Positions 54,804-57,840 of a stretch of 57,840 nucleotides of DNA are shown here, piece by piece. The notes below the pieces were generated by a model, which had not been told where the DNA came from, made no database searches, and was given only the letters and a program-made list of their open reading frames with translations. Position numbers and translations under genes: made by a program. Source of the stretch: Sulfuricurvum sp. (GTDB lineage Bacteria > Campylobacterota > Campylobacteria > Campylobacterales > Sulfurimonadaceae); NCBI GenBank assembly GCA_030696775.1, contig JAUYRN010000011.1, positions 1 to 57,840 on the forward strand, written 5' to 3'. Position 1 is the first letter of the stretch; each line of letters starts with the position of its first letter.

Positions 54804-55810
54804 AGCTCTTTTGCTCCTAGATCTGTCATGATTTTAGTGATTTCTTTATCAAGACCTAGAATAGAATCAACCATCTTAGGATCTTTGATACCCATAACCG
54901 CTGCCCATGTTTCCAAACGTGGCATACCTATCATCATCTTGTTAGATCCTTTGTCAACATACATGTACATTGAACACGGTGCGAAGACATTGGCATCAGG
55001 ACGACCTTGGTTGAAAATACCCTCTGAGAAGCGGAAGTGACACAATGAATAAACCCAATACGCATCAAAACGATCAAACTTGATTCCTGCACCGTCCATA
55101 GACTCTTTCATATCTTTATAACCGGCAATGATATATTTATGCGCTTCGAATGCCTCTTCAAATCGACTTTGGAAATCACCTTTAAACTTTTCTACTCCGC
55201 CAGCACGATCAAACGGTACTTCAAATGTCATCATAGGTTTCGCAGGAAGCGTTTTGTAATCGACATATTGCACTTTTGAACTAATCGCATTTTCGGTCAT
55301 TTTGTCTAACTCAGTGAAAGAAGCATTAAACTTTTCACGAACTTCTTTGTCTTTTACCCCAACGATGTCCAACATAGTATCCGGCATTACATGTCCTACG
55401 TATGTTTTATCTTCGCCCAATTTTTTGTAGATTCCAAGATTAAATGGAGAAAATCCGCCAAGAGACGGTTCTTTCATCAACAATGGTCCAACAGTCGCAT
55501 CATTGGTAATTGAGAAAAATCCAAGATTGTCCAATGTTACTTTAAACGTCGGGTCAAAATCTGGATGAGGCCCCGTTACACCTTTGATCGTTTGTGTCGC
55601 TGTTCCCCATTTGGTTTTATACGCATTGTCGATATGCTCATGCGGATCAGAAAGAACAAATCCGATAGCACTGATCTTTTCATTGACCAAACTCATAAAC
55701 TCTTTTTCTTTATCGCCGTCACCAACGTAAAATTTTACCCCTTGGGCACCAAAAGCAACAGAGGCTGCAAGCGATAGTGCGAACGCACTCATTAAAAATT
55801 TGTTTAACAT
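54800..55810 (-). CDS. Secreted DUF302-domain protein
   Basis: 336 residues with a cleavable signal (about 1-22). The second half holds a DUF302 domain, recognisable by FRFSEGIFNQGRPDANVFAPCSMYMYVD and the IGMPRLETWAAVMGIKD segment. AGGAGA precedes the ATG. A TACAAT -10 candidate at 55857-55862 gives it its own promoter. Function unknown; its link to the FadL-type porin is inferred from order only. Confidence 0.8.
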   Translation of the reverse strand: MLNKFLMSAFALSLAASVAFGAQGVKFYVGDGDKEKEFMSLVNEKISAIGFVLSDPHEHIDNAYKTKWGTATQTIKGVTGPHPDFDPTFKVTLDNLGFFSITNDATVGPLLMKEPSLGGFSPFNLGIYKKLGEDKTYVGHVMPDTMLDIVGVKDKEVREKFNASFTELDKMTENAISSKVQYVDYKTLPAKPMMTFEVPFDRAGGVEKFKGDFQSRFEEAFEAHKYIIAGYKDMKESMDGAGIKFDRFDAYWVYSLCHFRFSEGIFNQGRPDANVFAPCSMYMYVDKGSNKMMIGMPRLETWAAVMGIKDPKMVDSILGLDKEITKIMTDLGAKEL

Positions 55811-55856
55811 CTTATCTCCTAATGTAAGTTGAGGATCTTCTCATTTTATGTAGACT

Positions 55857-55862
55857 ATTGTA
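55857..55862 (-). promoter_or_regulatory. Candidate -10 box of the DUF302 gene pair
   Basis: TACAAT reads on the reverse strand at 55862-55857, 47 bases before the ATG at 55810. No -35 seen. Confidence 0.4.
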
Positions 55863-55947
55863 TCACAAAGACATCAAAAAAACGATAATAACACATCAAC
55901 AATTTGATCTCTTATTATGGATTAGAAAAGTGAATGGATTGTGAATA

Positions 55948-55965
55948 TCTCTCCGAGTGGAGAGA
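55948..55965. terminator. Hairpin after the FadL-type gene
   Basis: TCTCTCC and GGAGAGA form a 7-bp stem with a GAGT loop, 9 bases past the porin stop. No T-run follows on the reverse strand, so it may only stabilise the transcript end. Confidence 0.4.
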
Positions 55966-55973
55966 AAAACTTC

Positions 55974-57215
55974 TTAGAATTTGAAAGTAAGTTGTGCAGT
56001 TGCAGCTTGCTGACTGTGTTTGGTTGAAACACTTGTTGGATTCATTGGTCCAAAACCAGCAAATGCTGCAGTGCTGTACGTTTCAGTTACTTCAGGAACA
56101 TACACATATGCCAAATCTACTGATGTTGTTTTGTTGAAGCTATATCCACCACCAACAGTATAATGATCTTCAACAATAGCCGGGAATCCCGTTAGATTGA
56201 ATAAATTCAATGCTGCTCCATCAGGTGTCATTCCATTTTGCTCTTTAACTGGATTTTTAGCATGATTATATCCGACACGTAATGCCCAACTATCTTGTGC
56301 ATATTGATAACCTAGAATAATAACATTCTGATCTTCCCATCCGAAATCTTTATATCCTTTTGCGCTACCCCATTGAATCTGTTTAAAATCAACCGCAAAA
56401 GTATTACCCGATATTTCATATGATGCACCAACACCAATTTCCGCTGGTTGTTCAAGATGATCACTATTAAGACTATTTAAAACTCCTAAGCCATGAAAGC
56501 TTGCTAATGCGCCTGTGATTTGTCCAGAATATACCATATCAATCGCTGATTTATATGATGCACCAACTGTTAAGCCTTGTTCTGTGTATGCAGCACCTAC
56601 GTTATAACCAACACCGAAATCCTGTGCAACACCTTTTCCGCTAGATACCGCTGGATAATAACCAGGACTCATATTAGTTGCATCTAAAGTACCATTATAA
56701 TTAATGTCCAATGATCCGTATTGTAGAACAGGTGCAACACCTACACTAAATCCACCTGTTTTATATGCCAATGGTATTGCAAACTGCATTAACTGAAGGT
56801 TAGTAGAAAAATTCATATTTTCGTCGTGACCAGCGTAGTCAGTACCCATTCCAGCCACACCGTACATCCCGATTCCCCACCACAAGTTGTCCGAAGCTTT
56901 TTGAGCAACAGCAACTTCAGGAATTACGGAAAGATCTGCACCACTATCCGTGTAAGACGTACCACCATTCATACTATTTTTTACATTTGGCATAAAAACA
57001 GTACCACCGAAGGAAATCTCACTACCTGTAACTGTTGTGATCAATGCAGGATTTGAAAGAGCTGTTTCTGCGCCATGACTCATACCAATACCAATTCCAC
57101 CCATACCACGTGCTTTTGCACCCATACCGATTAAGTGATCTCCATTTGTTGCGAATGCCGCTGTTGATGTCAATGCAACTGCTGCTGCAACTGCCAATTT
57201 AATAGTACGTTTCAT
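55974..57215 (-). CDS. FadL/TodX-type outer-membrane transport protein
   Basis: 413 residues. Signal peptide about 1-22. The mature N-terminus (NGDHLIGMGAKARGMGG) is the FadL hatch signature, and the barrel ends in a terminal Phe. Members import long-chain fatty acids, aromatic compounds or other hydrophobic substrates. No fatty-acid or hydrocarbon catabolic gene is in the window, only two DUF302 genes downstream. A TATAAT box and a palindrome lie upstream of the ATG, so regulation is likely. Confidence 0.92.
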   Translation of the reverse strand: MKRTIKLAVAAAVALTSTAAFATNGDHLIGMGAKARGMGGIGIGMSHGAETALSNPALITTVTGSEISFGGTVFMPNVKNSMNGGTSYTDSGADLSVIPEVAVAQKASDNLWWGIGMYGVAGMGTDYAGHDENMNFSTNLQLMQFAIPLAYKTGGFSVGVAPVLQYGSLDINYNGTLDATNMSPGYYPAVSSGKGVAQDFGVGYNVGAAYTEQGLTVGASYKSAIDMVYSGQITGALASFHGLGVLNSLNSDHLEQPAEIGVGASYEISGNTFAVDFKQIQWGSAKGYKDFGWEDQNVIILGYQYAQDSWALRVGYNHAKNPVKEQNGMTPDGAALNLFNLTGFPAIVEDHYTVGGGYSFNKTTSVDLAYVYVPEVTETYSTAAFAGFGPMNPTSVSTKHSQQAATAQLTFKF

Positions 57216-57245
57216 TAATTCTCCTGAATTATATTTTTCAAATCG

Positions 57246-57262
57246 GTAAACGATTCGTTAAC
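57246..57262. promoter_or_regulatory. 17-bp palindrome at the start of the FadL-gene transcript (operator candidate)
   Basis: GTAAACGATTCGTTAAC is a near-perfect palindrome about its central base: only the two mirrored positions 3 and 15 fail to pair. It begins 7 bases after the -10 box at 57269-57274, right where transcription should start, so a dimeric regulator binding here would block the promoter. The regulator is not identified. Confidence 0.5.
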
Positions 57263-57268
57263 AGTGTC

Positions 57269-57274
57269 ATTATA
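57269..57274 (-). promoter_or_regulatory. -10 box of the FadL-type gene
   Basis: TATAAT on the reverse strand at 57274-57269, 54 bases before the ATG at 57215. It is a consensus hexamer, with no clear -35. Confidence 0.55.
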
Positions 57275-57517
57275 GAGGGGATAAAATAAATCTAAACTTA
57301 ACACGAAATTATCACAAAATAAGCATTTCGAATAGTAAGTATTACAAAAAAAAAACGACGGTGTTATTAGGCTTTATTATGATACATTAGACGTCAAAAA
57401 AGGCACAAATAGCCTCTATAAGGAACGAGAAAGCTTAACAAAGAGTAAATGGCGGTTTTATAAAATTGTAATAACTTTTTGAGAAAAGGATAAAGTGTTA
57501 CAAAAGGTAGCATTTAT

Positions 57518-57597
57518 GTCATTCCCGCGAAGGCGGGAATCTAGCCCTCTTACGTATTTTAAATATGAAGCTGGATTCCCAGCTTCGCGGGAATGAC
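57518..57597. repeat. 80-bp inverted-repeat element (GTCATTCCCGCG family)
   Basis: The left arm 57518-57541 (starting GTCATTCCCGCG) and right arm 57574-57597 match as reverse complements in 22 of 24 positions, with a 32-bp spacer. The left arm itself folds into an ATTCCCGC/GCGGGAAT hairpin. The right side can also fold as GAAGCTGG/CCAGCTTC (57567-57586). The short hairpin at 42483-42510 shares its outer GTCAT ends. It is likely a dispersed non-coding repeat (MITE- or REP-like). Confidence 0.8.
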
Positions 57598-57637
57598 GGT
57601 GAACGATGAATTTTGTAAAAACTTTAACTAATCCTCA

Positions 57638-57667
57638 CTCGTTCCCAAGCTTGAGCTTTGGAACGAG
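57638..57667. repeat. CTCGTTCC palindromic repeat
   Basis: CTCGTTCC (57638-57645) and GGAACGAG (57660-57667) pair perfectly. The inner CAAGCT/AGCTTTG extends the stem with one bulged T. It is a dispersed-repeat type found in other bacteria, of unknown role. Confidence 0.65.
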
Positions 57668-57840
57668 AAAGGGCACGTAAAAAGGAGTTGGCTATAAAAA
57701 GAATATTAACATTAAAGAAACAGTAAACAAAGATTGGTTGTAATAAAAAGATATTTTATTGATTGATTTAGAAGAAGAGGTTGAGATTAGTTTCAAGAGT
57801 GATTGTAAAGAAGAATGGATTAAATCCGAGGCCAGGCGGC

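Larger units (their letters stand above)
57275..57840. other. Non-coding right edge, AT-rich, with repeats
   Basis: 566 bases without a gene I can support. It holds the two inverted repeats listed separately, a weak AGGC/GCCT hairpin near 57402-57416, and homopolymer A runs near 57350. A frame without stops runs off the right edge on the + strand from about 57750 but has no ATG or ribosome site. Confidence 0.6.

Noticed and set aside
57750-57840. Open + frame running off the right edge (about 28 residues)
   Set aside because: It has no ATG or GTG and no ribosome site, only a possible TTG, and is too short to judge.

Overview
The window looks like a chromosomal segment of a free-living, sulfur-oxidising Campylobacterota bacterium, most like Sulfuricurvum or Sulfurimonas. 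This is inferred from protein style, not from a marker gene: an isolated short-form LeuC, NapH-like polyferredoxins, a CetB-like PAS protein, a Mrp/ApbC without the CxxC pair, a very dense set of c-di-GMP and chemotaxis sensors, moderate-to-low GC, and tight operons with ATGA overlaps. I see no rRNA, tRNA, CRISPR array, transposase or phage gene.

Region 1 (1-9321, reverse strand) is a surface-adhesion locus. A complete type I secretion system (TolC-like, LapB-like ABC exporter, HlyD/LapC-like adaptor) lies between two Ig-repeat proteins that share one head architecture. One is complete (950 aa); the other runs off the left edge and does not appear as a closed ORF. Region 2 (9477-14630, reverse) is a six-gene, translationally coupled operon: a thioredoxin-fold-like protein, a MacB-like permease and its ATPase, a divergent heme-copper-oxidase subunit I homologue, a polytopic membrane protein and a YceI lipocalin. 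I find no textbook system matching it.

Region 3 (14807-30024) is mostly sensory. It holds a PAS-GGDEF-EAL protein, a histidine kinase and response regulator pair, a zinc-sensing CZB-GGDEF cyclase with an unidentified front domain, a CBS-CBS-GGDEF cyclase and a chemoreceptor. Between them are an unknown protein with a nuclease-like motif, a winged-helix protein with a DnaD/DnaT-like tail, an OmpA-like protein, an M15 peptidase and ArsC. Region 4 (30202-36019) is a TonB-dependent uptake operon: receptor, His-rich periplasmic protein with a C-terminal anchor, polyferredoxin, DsbD/TauE-like membrane protein, its own TonB, then a monohaem cytochrome c. It reads as reductive metal uptake. Region 5 (36118-42477) has leuC, a membrane-anchored gamma-glutamylcyclotransferase-like fusion, a zinc peptidase, a DUF2780 protein, mobA, moaC, a DUF493 protein and a coiled-coil protein.

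Region 6 (42517-51011, reverse) is a molybdoenzyme operon: tandem rhodanese, type II DMSO-reductase-family catalytic subunit with Tat signal, four-cluster FeS subunit, an ethylbenzene-dehydrogenase-type haem b subunit fused to cytochrome c, a small Cys-rich secreted protein, a TorD chaperone and a polyferredoxin. The cofactor genes mobA and moaC converge on it from the other side. The rhodanese suggests sulfur chemistry, but the substrate is unknown. Region 7 (51338-57215) holds LRV-repeat protein, small unknown and mrp in one operon, a CetB-like PAS protein, two DUF302 proteins and a FadL-type porin. The right edge (57216-57840) is non-coding and carries two large inverted repeats.
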